A stretch of 64,000 bases of DNA from Mycobacterium montefiorense. GTDB taxonomy: Bacteria > Actinomycetota > Actinomycetes > Mycobacteriales > Mycobacteriaceae. Each line of letters begins with the position of its first letter. Position 1 is the first letter of the stretch. Under the pieces are notes generated by a model. It saw only the letters and a program-made list of their open reading frames with translations, searched no databases and was not told where the DNA came from. Location: assembly GCF_003112775.1 (NCBI RefSeq), contig NZ_BFCH01000036.1, positions 62,001 through 126,000 on the forward strand, given 5' to 3'. This document shows, one piece after another, positions 10,208 to 18,889 of the stretch. The position numbers and the translations under genes are program-made.

Positions 10208-11338
10208 GTGACTGACGGCGTGACCGAACGACAGCGCGAGACCTCTCACGGGGCCCGGGTGATGTTGCTGGGTTCCGGCGAGTTCAGCCGGGAGCTGGCG
10301 ATTGCGCTGCGGCGCCTCGGCGCGAAGGTCGAGGAGCACTCCGACGCGACGGCCGGCGATTTGGCAGGGGCGATCGACCGGCTGCAACCCGACTTCGTGG
10401 TGACCGCCACCCGCGCGGTCTCCGTTGCCGCCCTCGAGGCGCTGGCCGCCCGATCCGAGAGCGACGGCGCCGTTGAACTGGTGCCCAATGCCCGCACCGT
10501 CCGGCTGACCAACGATCGGGAGGGCCTGCGCCGGCTGGCCGCCGACCAGCTGGGCCTGCCCACCGCGCCGTTCTGGTTCGTCGGATCGGTCGGCGAACTC
10601 AAGGCGGTGGCCGCACACGGCGGATATCCGCTGCTGGTGGAGTCGCTGGGTGGGACGGCCGGGCGTTCGGTGGTTTCCGGGCCCGACGACGTCGAGCCCG
10701 CGTGGCGGCGCGCGGTCGGGCAAGCCGAGCAGCAGCGAGTGTTGGCCGAAACGGAGGTCGAGGTCGAGTTTTACGTCACCCTGCTCGCAATCCGCAGCGA
10801 GGGCGCAGGCGGGCCGGTGATCGAGTTCTGCTCACCGATCGGGCATCGTCGCGCCGAGCCCGAGGTGCTGGAATCCTGGCAGCCCCAGAAAATGAGCCCG
10901 GCCGCACTCGACGCCGCCAAGTCGATCGCCGCCCGCATCCTCAAAGCGCTCGGCGGCCGCGGCGTTTTCGCCGTCGAATTGATGATCAATGGCGACGAGG
11001 TGCACTTCGCCGATGTCAGCGCCGTGCTGCCGCAGAGCGCCTGGGTAACCCTACGTAGCCAGCGGCTTTCGGCGGTCGAACTACAGGCCCGGGCAATTCT
11101 GGGTTTGCCGGTGGACGCCCTGATGATCTCACCGGCCGCCGCCCGCACGATTCACCCGGCGCCCACTGCCGAGGCGTTGACGGCGGCGTTGGCCGTCGGC
11201 GAAAGCGACCTTCGCGTGTTCGAGCCGGGGCCCGGCCCGCGCCGGGGAATCGCCCTGGCGACCGCACCCGACGTGGCTGCCGCACGGGACCGTGCCCGCG
11301 AGGTGGCCACCGCGGTGTCACGGGGCCGCCAGCTGTGA
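10208..11338 (+). CDS. purT: PurT-like ATP-grasp protein with lost catalytic residues
   Basis: Homologue of formate-dependent phosphoribosylglycinamide formyltransferase 2. The fold is recognisable: VMLLGSGEFSREL at the N-terminus, DREGLRRLAAD, SWQPQKMSP and VELMINGDEVHF. By eye against E. coli PurT, key residues differ: Glu82 becomes Arg69, the ATP-binding Lys155 becomes Glu145 and the SSSGKG loop is gone, Glu203 becomes Tyr189, Glu279 becomes Asp269, and the PRPHD segment with Asp286 is replaced by VLPQS. A stretch after KVEEHSD is also missing, so the protein is short (376 residues). The reading frame is intact. It may have a changed function. GTG start at 10208. Confidence 0.8.
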   Translation: MTDGVTERQRETSHGARVMLLGSGEFSRELAIALRRLGAKVEEHSDATAGDLAGAIDRLQPDFVVTATRAVSVAALEALAARSESDGAVELVPNARTVRLTNDREGLRRLAADQLGLPTAPFWFVGSVGELKAVAAHGGYPLLVESLGGTAGRSVVSGPDDVEPAWRRAVGQAEQQRVLAETEVEVEFYVTLLAIRSEGAGGPVIEFCSPIGHRRAEPEVLESWQPQKMSPAALDAAKSIAARILKALGGRGVFAVELMINGDEVHFADVSAVLPQSAWVTLRSQRLSAVELQARAILGLPVDALMISPAAARTIHPAPTAEALTAALAVGESDLRVFEPGPGPRRGIALATAPDVAAARDRAREVATAVSRGRQL

Positions 11339-11378
11339 GGTTCGCAGGGGAGGAACTGAATGTGCGAGACTCACGCGG

Positions 11379-11789
11379 ATGAGCTACGCAGGAGATATCA
11401 CGCCGCTTGAGGCATGGAAGTTGCTGAGCGACAACCCCCAAGCTGTCCTGGTCGACGTGCGCACCGACGCCGAATGGCGATTCGTCGGGGTGCCCGATTT
11501 GTCGAGTCTTGGACGCAATGCGGTGTTCATCGAATGGAACACGTCGGACGGGCAGCACAACGCGAACTTTTTGGCTGAGTTGAAGGACCGGATCCCCACG
11601 GAGTCGGGCCCGGTGGTCTTTCTGTGTCGCTCGGGAAACCGCTCCATCGGTGCCGCCGAGATCGCGACCGACGCAGGCATCGCGCCGTCCTACAACATCC
11701 TGGACGGTTTCGAAGGGCAACTCGACGCACTCGGCCACCGGGGTGAAACCGGTTGGCGGGCAGTCGGATTGCCCTGGAAGCAGCAATGA
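11379..11789 (+). CDS. Rhodanese-domain sulfurtransferase (Rv0390-like)
   Basis: A single-domain rhodanese of 136 residues. The active-site loop CRSGNRS carries Cys83, the residue that holds the persulfide. LVDVRTDAEW is the usual first rhodanese motif. The stop codon overlaps the metZ ATG (ATGA). The pairing suggests delivery of sulfur to, or protection of, the O-succinylhomoserine sulfhydrylase step, but the partner is inferred only from coupling. ATG 11379 is chosen because it begins the conserved MSYAGDITP segment. Confidence 0.93.
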   Translation: MSYAGDITPLEAWKLLSDNPQAVLVDVRTDAEWRFVGVPDLSSLGRNAVFIEWNTSDGQHNANFLAELKDRIPTESGPVVFLCRSGNRSIGAAEIATDAGIAPSYNILDGFEGQLDALGHRGETGWRAVGLPWKQQ

Positions 11790-13006
11790 CCGATAAGCCG
11801 TCGGTCCGCACTCCGAAGGCACTCCCTGACGGCGTCAGCCAAGCCACCATTGGTGTGCGCGGCGGACTCTTGAGGTCCGAGTTCGAAGAGACTGCCGAGG
11901 GCATGTTCTTGACCTCCGGCTACGTCTACCCGTCGGCTGCCGAAGCCGAGCAGTCGTTCACCGGCGATCTGGACCGGTTCGTCTACTCGCGCTACGGCAA
12001 TCCCACCGTGTCAATGTTCGAGGAACGACTGCGGCTGATCGAGGGCGCGCCGGCGGCGTTCGCCACTGCCAGCGGCATGGCCGCGGTCTTCACCTCGCTG
12101 GGCGCGCTGCTGGGCGCCGGCGATCGGTTGGTGGCGGCGCGCAGCCTGTTCGGCTCGTGCTTCGTGGTGTGCAACGAGATCCTGCCACGCTGGGGCGTCG
12201 AGACAGTGTTCGTCGACGGCGACGACCTCGCCCAGTGGGAGCAGGCGCTGTCGGTGCCCACGCAGGCCGTGTTCTTCGAGACGCCGTCGAATCCGATGCA
12301 ATCGTTGGTGGATATTGCCGCGGTGACCGAGCTGTCTCATGCGGCGGGTGCAAAAGTGGTGCTGGACAATGTCTTTGCCACACCTCTGCTGCAGCAAGGC
12401 TTTCCGCTCGGCGTCGACGTGGTGGTCTACTCCGGCACTAAGCACATCGACGGCCAGGGCCGGGTGCTGGGCGGTGCCATCCTTGGCGACCAGGAGTACA
12501 TCGACGGGCCGGTGCAGAAACTGATGCGGCACACCGGCCCAGCGATGAGCGCATTCAACGCCTGGGTGTTATTGAAAGGCCTTGAGACGATGGCGGTTCG
12601 GGTGGAGTACAGCAACTCCTCGGCGAGCCGGATCGCGGAGTTCCTGGAAGGCCACCCGGCGGTGAGTTGGGTGCGCTACCCGTGGCTGTCGTCGCACCCG
12701 CAGTACGACCTGGCCAAGCGTCAGATGTCCGGCGGCGGGACGGTGCTCACCTTCGAGCTCAACGCGCCGGCCGGTGCCGCGAAGGACCGGGCTTTCGAGG
12801 TGCTGGACAAGCTGCAGCTGATCGACATCTCGAACAACCTCGGCGACGCCAAATCGCTTGTCACACACCCGGCTACGACGACGCACCGGGCCATGGGGCC
12901 CGAGGGTCGCGCCGCGATCGGGCTTGGTGACGGCGTGGTGCGTATCTCGGTCGGCCTGGAAAACACCAACGATTTGCTCGCCGATATCGATCAAGCCCTG
13001 AGCTAG
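11786..13006 (+). CDS. metZ: O-succinylhomoserine sulfhydrylase
   Basis: A PLP enzyme of the Cys/Met metabolism family that makes homocysteine from O-succinylhomoserine and sulfide in methionine synthesis. The length of 406 residues equals H37Rv MetZ (Rv0391). Lys219 in YSGTKHIDGQ is the expected Schiff-base lysine; ASGMAAVF and ETPSNPM are the family's cofactor-binding motifs. It is translationally coupled to the rhodanese gene upstream and converges with ndhA, overlapping by 4 bases. Confidence 0.96.
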   Translation: MTDKPSVRTPKALPDGVSQATIGVRGGLLRSEFEETAEGMFLTSGYVYPSAAEAEQSFTGDLDRFVYSRYGNPTVSMFEERLRLIEGAPAAFATASGMAAVFTSLGALLGAGDRLVAARSLFGSCFVVCNEILPRWGVETVFVDGDDLAQWEQALSVPTQAVFFETPSNPMQSLVDIAAVTELSHAAGAKVVLDNVFATPLLQQGFPLGVDVVVYSGTKHIDGQGRVLGGAILGDQEYIDGPVQKLMRHTGPAMSAFNAWVLLKGLETMAVRVEYSNSSASRIAEFLEGHPAVSWVRYPWLSSHPQYDLAKRQMSGGGTVLTFELNAPAGAAKDRAFEVLDKLQLIDISNNLGDAKSLVTHPATTTHRAMGPEGRAAIGLGDGVVRISVGLENTNDLLADIDQALS

Positions 13007-14379
13007 CCGGCTCTCTGCTCGGCCGCTTGCTTTTCGGTTTGGTCCGTCGCTTCTTGCGTCGTCGCTTCCATCCAGTTCTGTGCGACCACTCGGGCGTACA
13101 TCATCTGGCTGGTGATGGCCATCTGGCCTCTTCCGTCGCCCAAGAAGGTGATGAACCATGCGATCACTGTGGTGAACCGGTTCTTGAATCCGACAAGGTA
13201 AAGGAGGTGCAACCCCAGCCAAGCCAGCCAGGCGATGAAGCCGCCGAACTCCAGCTTGCCGACCTGTGCGACGGCGCTAAATCGGGAGATCGTGGCCATG
13301 CTGCCCTTGTCGAAGTAGCTGAAGGGTTTGCGGGCTGCCGGATCATCGGTGCCCTTGACCATGTGCTTGATCAACGTCGCGGCGTAGTGCGCGCCTTGAA
13401 TCGCGCCCTGTGCCATGCCGGGTACGCCGGGCACAGACATCAGGTCACCGACGACGAAGACGTTCGGGTGACCCTTGACGGTCAGGTCGGGTTCTACGAC
13501 CACCCGTCCGGCACGGTCGACCTCGGTGCCGTCGGACTGGTCTGCGATGATCTTGCCCAGCGAGCTGGCCTGGACACCGGCAGCCCAGACCTTGCAGGCG
13601 CATTCGATGCGGCGCTTTGTGCCGTCCTTCTCCTTGATCGTCAGGCCCATGTAGTCCACGTCATCGACCATCGCGTCCAGCTGGACTTCGACGCCCATCT
13701 TTTCCAGCCGGTGTTGCGCCTTGAGTCCCAGCTTCTCGCCCATCGGGGGCAATACCGCGGGCGCGGCGTCAAGCAGGATCACCCGGCAATCGCGCGGCTC
13801 GATGGTCCGAAACGCGTCCTTCAGGGTGCGGTGGGCGAGTTCCTTGATCTGCCCCGCGACCTCTACGCCGGTGGGGCCCGCGCCGACGACGACAAACGTC
13901 AGGCGTCGTTGGCGCTCTACCGGATCGTCGGTGAATTCGGCGGCCTCGAACGCACCGAGGATTCGCCCGCGCAATTCCAGCGCATCGTCGATCGTTTTCA
14001 TGCCGGGCGCGTAGGTCGCGAACTCGTCGTTACCGAAGTAGGACTGCTGGGCGCCGGAGGCCACGATCAGGCTGTCGAACGGGGTCACGGTCTCCATGCC
14101 CATCAACTTCGACGTCACCGTGTTGGCCTGCAGGTCGATACCGTCGACGTCACCCAGCAGCACCTGGACGTTCTTCTGTTTGCGCAGGATCAGTCGGGTG
14201 GCGGGCGCGATCTCGCCTTCGGACAAGATGCCGGTGGCCACCTGATACAGCAGTGGCTGGAACAGGTGAGTGGTCGTCTTCGAGATGAGAGTGACGCTGA
14301 CATCGGCACGCTTGAGCGCTTTGGCCGCGTTCAGCCCCCCGAACCCGCTTCCGATGATGACGACGCGATGGCGCGACAT
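13003..14379 (-). CDS. ndhA: Type II NADH dehydrogenase
   Basis: A single-subunit, non-proton-pumping NADH:menaquinone oxidoreductase of 458 residues. It carries an N-terminal FAD dinucleotide fold (IIGSGFGGLNAAKAL), the NADH-binding fold (VVVGAGPTGVEVAGQI) and the FAD-ribityl motif (VFVVGDLMSVPGVPGMAQGAIQGAHYAA). A C-terminal amphipathic and hydrophobic segment anchors it to the inner membrane face. Position next to metZ matches ndhA (Rv0392c) rather than ndh. A Glu/Gln/Lys-rich tail ends the protein. Confidence 0.95.
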   Translation of the reverse strand: MSRHRVVIIGSGFGGLNAAKALKRADVSVTLISKTTTHLFQPLLYQVATGILSEGEIAPATRLILRKQKNVQVLLGDVDGIDLQANTVTSKLMGMETVTPFDSLIVASGAQQSYFGNDEFATYAPGMKTIDDALELRGRILGAFEAAEFTDDPVERQRRLTFVVVGAGPTGVEVAGQIKELAHRTLKDAFRTIEPRDCRVILLDAAPAVLPPMGEKLGLKAQHRLEKMGVEVQLDAMVDDVDYMGLTIKEKDGTKRRIECACKVWAAGVQASSLGKIIADQSDGTEVDRAGRVVVEPDLTVKGHPNVFVVGDLMSVPGVPGMAQGAIQGAHYAATLIKHMVKGTDDPAARKPFSYFDKGSMATISRFSAVAQVGKLEFGGFIAWLAWLGLHLLYLVGFKNRFTTVIAWFITFLGDGRGQMAITSQMMYARVVAQNWMEATTQEATDQTEKQAAEQRAG

Positions 14380-14549
14380 GATTCTCCTTCAGGTCGTTAG
14401 ATCCTTCTGGCCTCTACAGTCTTCGCAGCGCATACCCACCCTATGACTTTGCCTCGCCTGACGTCGCGCGTTCGCCGGGTCGGCCCCGGGCTCACCCAGG
14501 CAGCGGTCGCGGAACGTCGCCGCGACCGCTGCATGCGTTGACGTTCGGA
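14380..14549. other. Intergenic region between ndhA and a secreted glycine-rich gene
   Basis: No gene seen. This stretch must contain the ndhA promoter on the minus strand; I cannot assign its elements with confidence. Confidence 0.4.
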
Positions 14550-15023
14550 TTAGCGAGCGCCGCCGGTGCTGCCGCCGCCTCCGCCGCCTCCGCCGGTGCT
14601 GCCGCCGCCGCCGCCGGTGCTTCCACCGCCGGTGCTGCCGCCTCCGCCGCCGCCACCAATTCCGCCGCCACCGCCAGGGGCGCTGCCGCCTGGTCCGCCT
14701 GGTCCGCCGGGATGGTCAGGTCCACCGGGTCCACCGGGTACGCCTGGTCCGCCGGGGTGGTCAGGGTATCCAGGTCCGCCGGGGTGAGCGTGGTGGTATC
14801 CCGGCGGGTACGGCACAACGCCCGGGTCGGGTGTCACCAGGGTGTTCCAGTCGTCTCGGCAGTTGATCGGAGCCGGACCCCATCCGGGGTCCCAGGCATC
14901 CCCGGGACACCAATGCGGGGGTGGTCCCGGGTCAGCCCGAGCTGGGCTTGCAGAACCTAATCCAGCCAACCCGAAACCCGCGGCCACCATGGCTGTTGCT
15001 GCAACGCTTGCGAAGTTCTTCAT
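14550..15023 (-). CDS. Secreted proline/glycine-rich protein with collagen-like tail
   Basis: A 157-residue exported protein. MKNFASV starts a signal peptide with cleavage expected near SPARA-DPG. The mature N-terminus has two cysteines (HWCPGDAWDPGWG, PINCRDDW), a pattern shared by small secreted mycobacterial proteins, and probably forms a disulfide. It is followed by PGGPG/HPGGPG tripeptide-type repeats and a tail that is almost entirely Gly with Ser/Thr. Such tails are flexible and could associate with the cell surface. Function unknown. The ATG at 15023 is preferred over an upstream in-frame start because it begins the signal peptide. Confidence 0.8.
   Translation of the reverse strand: MKNFASVAATAMVAAGFGLAGLGSASPARADPGPPPHWCPGDAWDPGWGPAPINCRDDWNTLVTPDPGVVPYPPGYHHAHPGGPGYPDHPGGPGVPGGPGGPDHPGGPGGPGGSAPGGGGGIGGGGGGGSTGGGSTGGGGGSTGGGGGGGGSTGGAR
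14560..14790 (-). repeat. Low-complexity Gly/Pro-rich coding repeat
   Basis: Degenerate tandem units encoding PGGPG and GGGGSTGG within the secreted protein. The opposite strand appears as a proline-rich open frame, which is only a shadow of this repeat. Such tracts are prone to length change by slippage. Confidence 0.7.
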
Positions 15024-15401
15024 ACCAATAATCTTACTTAGGCTAACTGTGTACAAGATATGACAACTTTCGTTTTCAGTTGTCTACCAACATCTTTCGC
15101 GATCATTTTCTCGAAAAGGTTTCGTGTGACGGTCATTTCGTAGCGACGACCGATGTAGCCGGCATGACCCACGGGTCGTCGGGGTTACCCCGCTTACCCT
15201 GGCCCGCGCCGATTAACTGGCGGCAATCGGAGCGCGGTTGGCGACCGAAATTAGTTGCCGAGCTTGCCGTAACGTGCCCGCGTGAGGCGATCGGGCTGTG
15301 GGAGCGTGGCTCGCCCACGGGGGGTTTCGACCACGGAGAAATCCGTGTTATCGCCATTGATGAGGCTTGCGGCCTCCAACGAGCGGTAGTCTCAATTGAG
15401 C
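15024..15401. other. Divergent intergenic region with a partial IdeR-like motif
   Basis: No gene is convincing here. Near the left edge TTAGGCTAAC (15038-15047) matches the centre and right half of the DtxR/IdeR iron-box consensus, but the left half is poor. On the minus strand TAAGAT next to it could be a -10 element of the secreted glycine-rich gene. The rest shows nothing I can assign. Confidence 0.35.
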
Positions 15402-15692
15402 ATGAAGCAATTCATCGTTCCAGGACTGGCTGCCACGCTGATCGCCGGCGCGCTGATCGCCTCCGCGCCCCCGGCCAATGCCGCTTGCCAGTTGGGCGGA
15501 GTTGCTATCAGCAAGTGCGATGGCCCCGTCCAGCCCGACGGCACCTGGCAGCGTTGCGTGGTTTTCCCGCCCACTGGCGGACGTGACGGTTCCCCCGTTT
15601 CCGTCACCAACACGGACTGTCAGACGCTGGGTCCCGACCAGCACCCGTGGGGCCTTGCCTTCAACGACCCACCGACGCACATCGACGACTAG
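15402..15692 (+). CDS. Small secreted CDGP-type protein
   Basis: A 96-residue exported protein: signal peptide (MKQFIVPG, then an alanine-rich core, cleavage near PANA-ACQ) and a mature domain with four cysteines (ACQL, SKCDGP, QRCVV, TDCQT) that likely form two disulfides. The block CDGPVQPDGTWQRC occurs in a family of small secreted proteins restricted to mycobacteria. Function is unknown. ATG 15402 is chosen because it gives a clean signal peptide. Confidence 0.85.
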   Translation: MKQFIVPGLAATLIAGALIASAPPANAACQLGGVAISKCDGPVQPDGTWQRCVVFPPTGGRDGSPVSVTNTDCQTLGPDQHPWGLAFNDPPTHIDD

Positions 15693-15715
15693 CTGCTAAC
15701 GGCTGCTGAGCCCGC

Positions 15716-16318
15716 TCATGGCCACACGGATGCGGTGCCCTTGTAGTTCCCGTTCAACGCCGTGCAGAAGTCCGAGTTGGTTCCGGCGAGCAACACGCTG
15801 AAGTCGCCCCCCTTGTTGTCGAATGTCTGTGGGGGATAAGCCCATCCGCTGTTGCACATTTGCGTGGGGCTGCCCATCGACGGCCTGCGCCAATTGGACA
15901 TCTCGCAAGCCTTCATCGCGACGACGTCCGGGTAAGCGCTCTTGGCGATCACCAGCATGGCGCCTCCCCATTTACCGTCATTGCGGCGGTAGGCGCGCGC
16001 CCCGAATCCGGCGTTGTCCTTCTGGCACGCCAGCGCACGCTGCAGCGCCATGAAAGGTAAGGCGAGGTTGCGATCGCTGATACCAGCTGCGGCAGCGATG
16101 AATTGAGCCGCATCCGGTCCGTCGACTTCCTGGACATTGGGATCGTTGAGGCTCTTGAATTGCTGCGACATCTGCGACGCGGCGCCTCCGCCGCCGATGA
16201 TGGGCCCGCCGTTGGTGGCCGTCATCGGTGGCAGCGTGCCGGTGGGATCGGCGACGGCGGTAGGCACGGCCAACGCGCCCAGTGCCAGCGTGCACGCAGC
16301 GATGATTCGAATCCGCAT
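15716..16318 (-). CDS. Secreted protein (Rv0398c-like)
   Basis: A 200-residue exported protein with a signal peptide (MRIRIIAACTLALGALAVP, cleavage near AVA-DPT). The mature part has four cysteines (LACQK, KACEM, QMCNS, DFCTA) and conserved aromatic and Gly motifs (NSGWAYPPQTF). No enzymatic motif is visible. ATG 16318 is chosen because AAGGAGA lies about 8 nt upstream; a longer frame would overlap the lpqK stop. It follows lpqK with 17 nt between them and is probably co-transcribed, as in H37Rv (Rv0398c after Rv0399c). Confidence 0.82.
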   Translation of the reverse strand: MRIRIIAACTLALGALAVPTAVADPTGTLPPMTATNGGPIIGGGGAASQMSQQFKSLNDPNVQEVDGPDAAQFIAAAAGISDRNLALPFMALQRALACQKDNAGFGARAYRRNDGKWGGAMLVIAKSAYPDVVAMKACEMSNWRRPSMGSPTQMCNSGWAYPPQTFDNKGGDFSVLLAGTNSDFCTALNGNYKGTASVWP

Positions 16319-16335
16319 ACTCAGATCTCCTTCGC

Positions 16336-17565
16336 TCATCTCCCCGGCGGCATCGGTGGGGCAGCGTTTGGAGCCACCACCGCACCGATCTTGCGGAACA
16401 GTATGTCGGCCTGGTTACTGTAGTTGCCCTGGTCGTCGAACGCCTCCGGAGCGTAGGTAACCGCGACGGCGATCGCGATCTTCTGGGCCGGCAGGTAGGC
16501 CTCGACACCTGCGCACCCGGAGAACAACGGATTCTGCAGCAGCCAATCGCCCGAGGTGATGATTCCCAGACCGTAGGTGTAGCCCTCGTTTTGGTCGAAG
16601 CAAGTCGGGCAGCCCGGTTGGGTGTGCGTCTTGCCGCGCAGCGCGGTCGACACCATCTTCTTGTACGAGTCCGCCGAGAGCAGCTTGCCCGAGCCGACCC
16701 CGACAGCGGTGGCTTCCATGTCGAAGATGTTGGTGGTCTGAATGGCGCCATGGGTGATGGTCCAGGACGGGTTCCAGTACGTGGACTCTTCGTAGAACGG
16801 TGTCCCGGCAGGGATTTTGAGAGCCTTACGCCGCTCGGAGCTGAAGGTGTGCAGGACGGGCCAGGGTATTTCGGGTGTATCGGAGTTCGTGGTGGACTTC
16901 AGGCCCAGCGGGCCCAGTACCTCGTTGCCCAGCAGCGTCGGCATGTCCTGACCGGTGGCCTTCTCCAGCGCCAGCCCCAGCAGCACGTAGTCGGTGTGCG
17001 CGTAATTCCAGTTCGTTCCCGGGTCGTAGAGCAGCGGGTGCCCGGAGATCTGGGTGAGAATATCTTGAGTTGTCGTCTGCTGGAACGGATTTGCGTATAT
17101 CTGGTTGTCGAACTGATCATTTCCGATGACGTAGTCGGGGTAACCGGCCGTCATCTGTGCCAGCTGCCCCAGCGTCACGCGCCCGGCGTTGGGGAAGTCG
17201 GGCAGCCATTTCGACAACCGGTCGTCGAGGCTCAGCTTTTTTTCGTCGACCAGCTTGAGCAGCAGCGTCGACACGTAGGAGATCGCGACCGCGCCGTTGC
17301 GGAAATGCATATCGGTGGTGGCCGGCACTCCGGTCATCGAGTCGCCGATCGCCTGGGTGACGACTTCCTTGCCGTCCACCGTGACGCGAATGATCGCGGC
17401 CTTCAGGTGCGCCTGCGTCATGAAGTTCTGCACCACCCGCATCACGGCGTCGGCCCTTGACTTGTCGGCGGAGTTCGCTTGCGAGGCCGTCGGTGGCGAC
17501 TGATGCCCGCAGCCAAGCATCACCGAAGCAATGACCAGACACGCGACCCAGCGCAACAACCGCAT
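16336..17565 (-). CDS. lpqK: Lipoprotein LpqK, beta-lactamase/PBP-fold protein lacking the SxxK motif
   Basis: A 409-residue lipoprotein with lipobox MLGC (Cys19) and a serine beta-lactamase/D-alanyl peptidase-like domain (family S12). H37Rv LpqK has the same length. The catalytic SxxK motif, normally in FRIGSxTK, is here FRNGAVAI (residues 89-95): the nucleophile Ser is Ala92 and the Lys is Ile95. The YxN motif position reads YAH. The fold landmarks remain (KLSLDDRL, DYVLLGLALEKATGQ). The protein is therefore probably not a classical hydrolase and may bind peptidoglycan or other ligands. That role is inference. Confidence 0.88.
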   Translation of the reverse strand: MRLLRWVACLVIASVMLGCGHQSPPTASQANSADKSRADAVMRVVQNFMTQAHLKAAIIRVTVDGKEVVTQAIGDSMTGVPATTDMHFRNGAVAISYVSTLLLKLVDEKKLSLDDRLSKWLPDFPNAGRVTLGQLAQMTAGYPDYVIGNDQFDNQIYANPFQQTTTQDILTQISGHPLLYDPGTNWNYAHTDYVLLGLALEKATGQDMPTLLGNEVLGPLGLKSTTNSDTPEIPWPVLHTFSSERRKALKIPAGTPFYEESTYWNPSWTITHGAIQTTNIFDMEATAVGVGSGKLLSADSYKKMVSTALRGKTHTQPGCPTCFDQNEGYTYGLGIITSGDWLLQNPLFSGCAGVEAYLPAQKIAIAVAVTYAPEAFDDQGNYSNQADILFRKIGAVVAPNAAPPMPPGR

Positions 17566-17668
17566 GCCTGAGTCTTGCAGCCAGGTGTGCTACCCGTCGA
17601 CCAACGAGTGCAGGATGTGGCGGGTCTGCGGCCGGAGGTATCAGCCGTCCCGCCATCGGGTGCTGCTG

Positions 17669-18853
17669 TCAGCGGAAGGCGTCGTTACCGGTGAAAGCCT
17701 GGCCGAGCACCAGCTGATGCATCTCCGGGGTGCCTTCGTAGGTCAGCACCGACTCCAGGTTGACCATGTGCCGGATGACCGGGTATTCCAGCGATATCCC
17801 GTTGCCGCCCAATATGGTTCGAGCGGTCCGACAGATCTTGATCGCCTCGCGGGTGTTGTTGAGCTTGCCGAAGCTGACCTGTTCGGGGCGCAGCCCGACG
17901 GTGTCCTTGAGACGCCCGAGGTGCAGCGACAGCAGCTGCCCCTTGTGCAATTCGACGGCCATGTCGACGAGTTTCGCCTGGGTCAACTGGAATCCCGAGA
18001 TCGGCCGGCCGAACTGAGTGCGCTGCGTCGCATACTCGAGCGCGGCCTGCCACGCCGTGCGTGCCGCTCCCATCGAACCCCAGGCGATGCCGTAGCGCGC
18101 CTCGGACAGGCACGACAACGGCCCACGCAGACCCTTGGCGTCGGGCAGCATCGCGTCGGCGGGTAGCCGCACGTCGTCGAGCACCAGCTCGCTGGTGATC
18201 GAGGCGCGCAGCGACAGCTTGTGGTGAATCGTGTTGGCGGTGAAGCCCGCGGTGCGGGTGGGCACGATGAATCCGCGAATCCCGTCGTCGGTGTTGGCCC
18301 ACACGATCGCGACGTCGGCGACCGACCCGTTGGTGATCCACATTTTGCGGCCGTTGAGCACCCAGTCCGAGCCATCTTGTCGCGCATGGGTTTTCATCGT
18401 GGCGGGGTCGGACCCGGCGTCGGGTTCAGTGAGCCCGAAACAGCCGAGCAGTTCGCCGGCGGCCATGTCGGGAAGCCACTGCTGCTTTTGCTCCTCGGAG
18501 CCGAAGTTCCAGATCGCGAACATCGCCAGCGATCCCTGCACCGAGACCATCGACCGTACCCCGGAGTCGGCGGCTTCGAGTTCGGTACAGGCCAGTCCGT
18601 AGTGCACCGACGAGGCACCGCCGCATCCGTACCCGTCCAGATGCATGCCGAGCAGCCCGAGCTGGCCGAACTGCTTGCCGAGTTGGCGGACCGGCAGGTC
18701 GCCGACCTCGAACCATTCCGCGATGTACGGGTTGATGTGCTCGGCGCAGAACTTTCTGACGGTGTCGCGCACCGCGATCTCATCGCTGGACAGCAAGGTG
18801 TCCAGGCCCAGGGGGTCTTCTCGGTTGAACGCGGGAGGTTTGTGACTGCTCAT
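17669..18853 (-). CDS. fadE7: Acyl-CoA dehydrogenase, glutaryl-CoA-dehydrogenase-like
   Basis: An FAD-dependent acyl-CoA dehydrogenase of 394 residues corresponding to FadE7 (Rv0400c). Features: LGCFGLTEPDAGSDP and WITNGSVADVAIVWA for FAD and substrate contacts, RYGIAWGSMGAA, QLTQAKLVDMA and the catalytic glutamate region TYEGTPEMHQL. The last motif and overall pattern resemble glutaryl-CoA dehydrogenases, so glutaryl-CoA or a related short dicarboxyl substrate is plausible but not proven. The ATG at 18853 (MSSHKPP) is preferred; the longer upstream reading looks non-coding. It is divergent from the DUF3054 gene by 36 bp. Confidence 0.92.
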   Translation of the reverse strand: MSSHKPPAFNREDPLGLDTLLSSDEIAVRDTVRKFCAEHINPYIAEWFEVGDLPVRQLGKQFGQLGLLGMHLDGYGCGGASSVHYGLACTELEAADSGVRSMVSVQGSLAMFAIWNFGSEEQKQQWLPDMAAGELLGCFGLTEPDAGSDPATMKTHARQDGSDWVLNGRKMWITNGSVADVAIVWANTDDGIRGFIVPTRTAGFTANTIHHKLSLRASITSELVLDDVRLPADAMLPDAKGLRGPLSCLSEARYGIAWGSMGAARTAWQAALEYATQRTQFGRPISGFQLTQAKLVDMAVELHKGQLLSLHLGRLKDTVGLRPEQVSFGKLNNTREAIKICRTARTILGGNGISLEYPVIRHMVNLESVLTYEGTPEMHQLVLGQAFTGNDAFR

Positions 18854-18889
18854 GGACACCAGCCTGCCACCTTTGGGTAGTCTCGCTGC

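Noticed and set aside
14560-14790. Proline-rich open frame on the plus strand opposite the glycine-rich secreted gene
   Set aside because: It is the complement of the Gly-rich repeat; the minus frame has a signal peptide and a family-like N-terminus, while this one has neither.
15080-15586. Plus-strand open frame spanning the gap before the CDGP-type gene
   Set aside because: No recognisable domain, and it overlaps a well-supported secreted protein in another frame.
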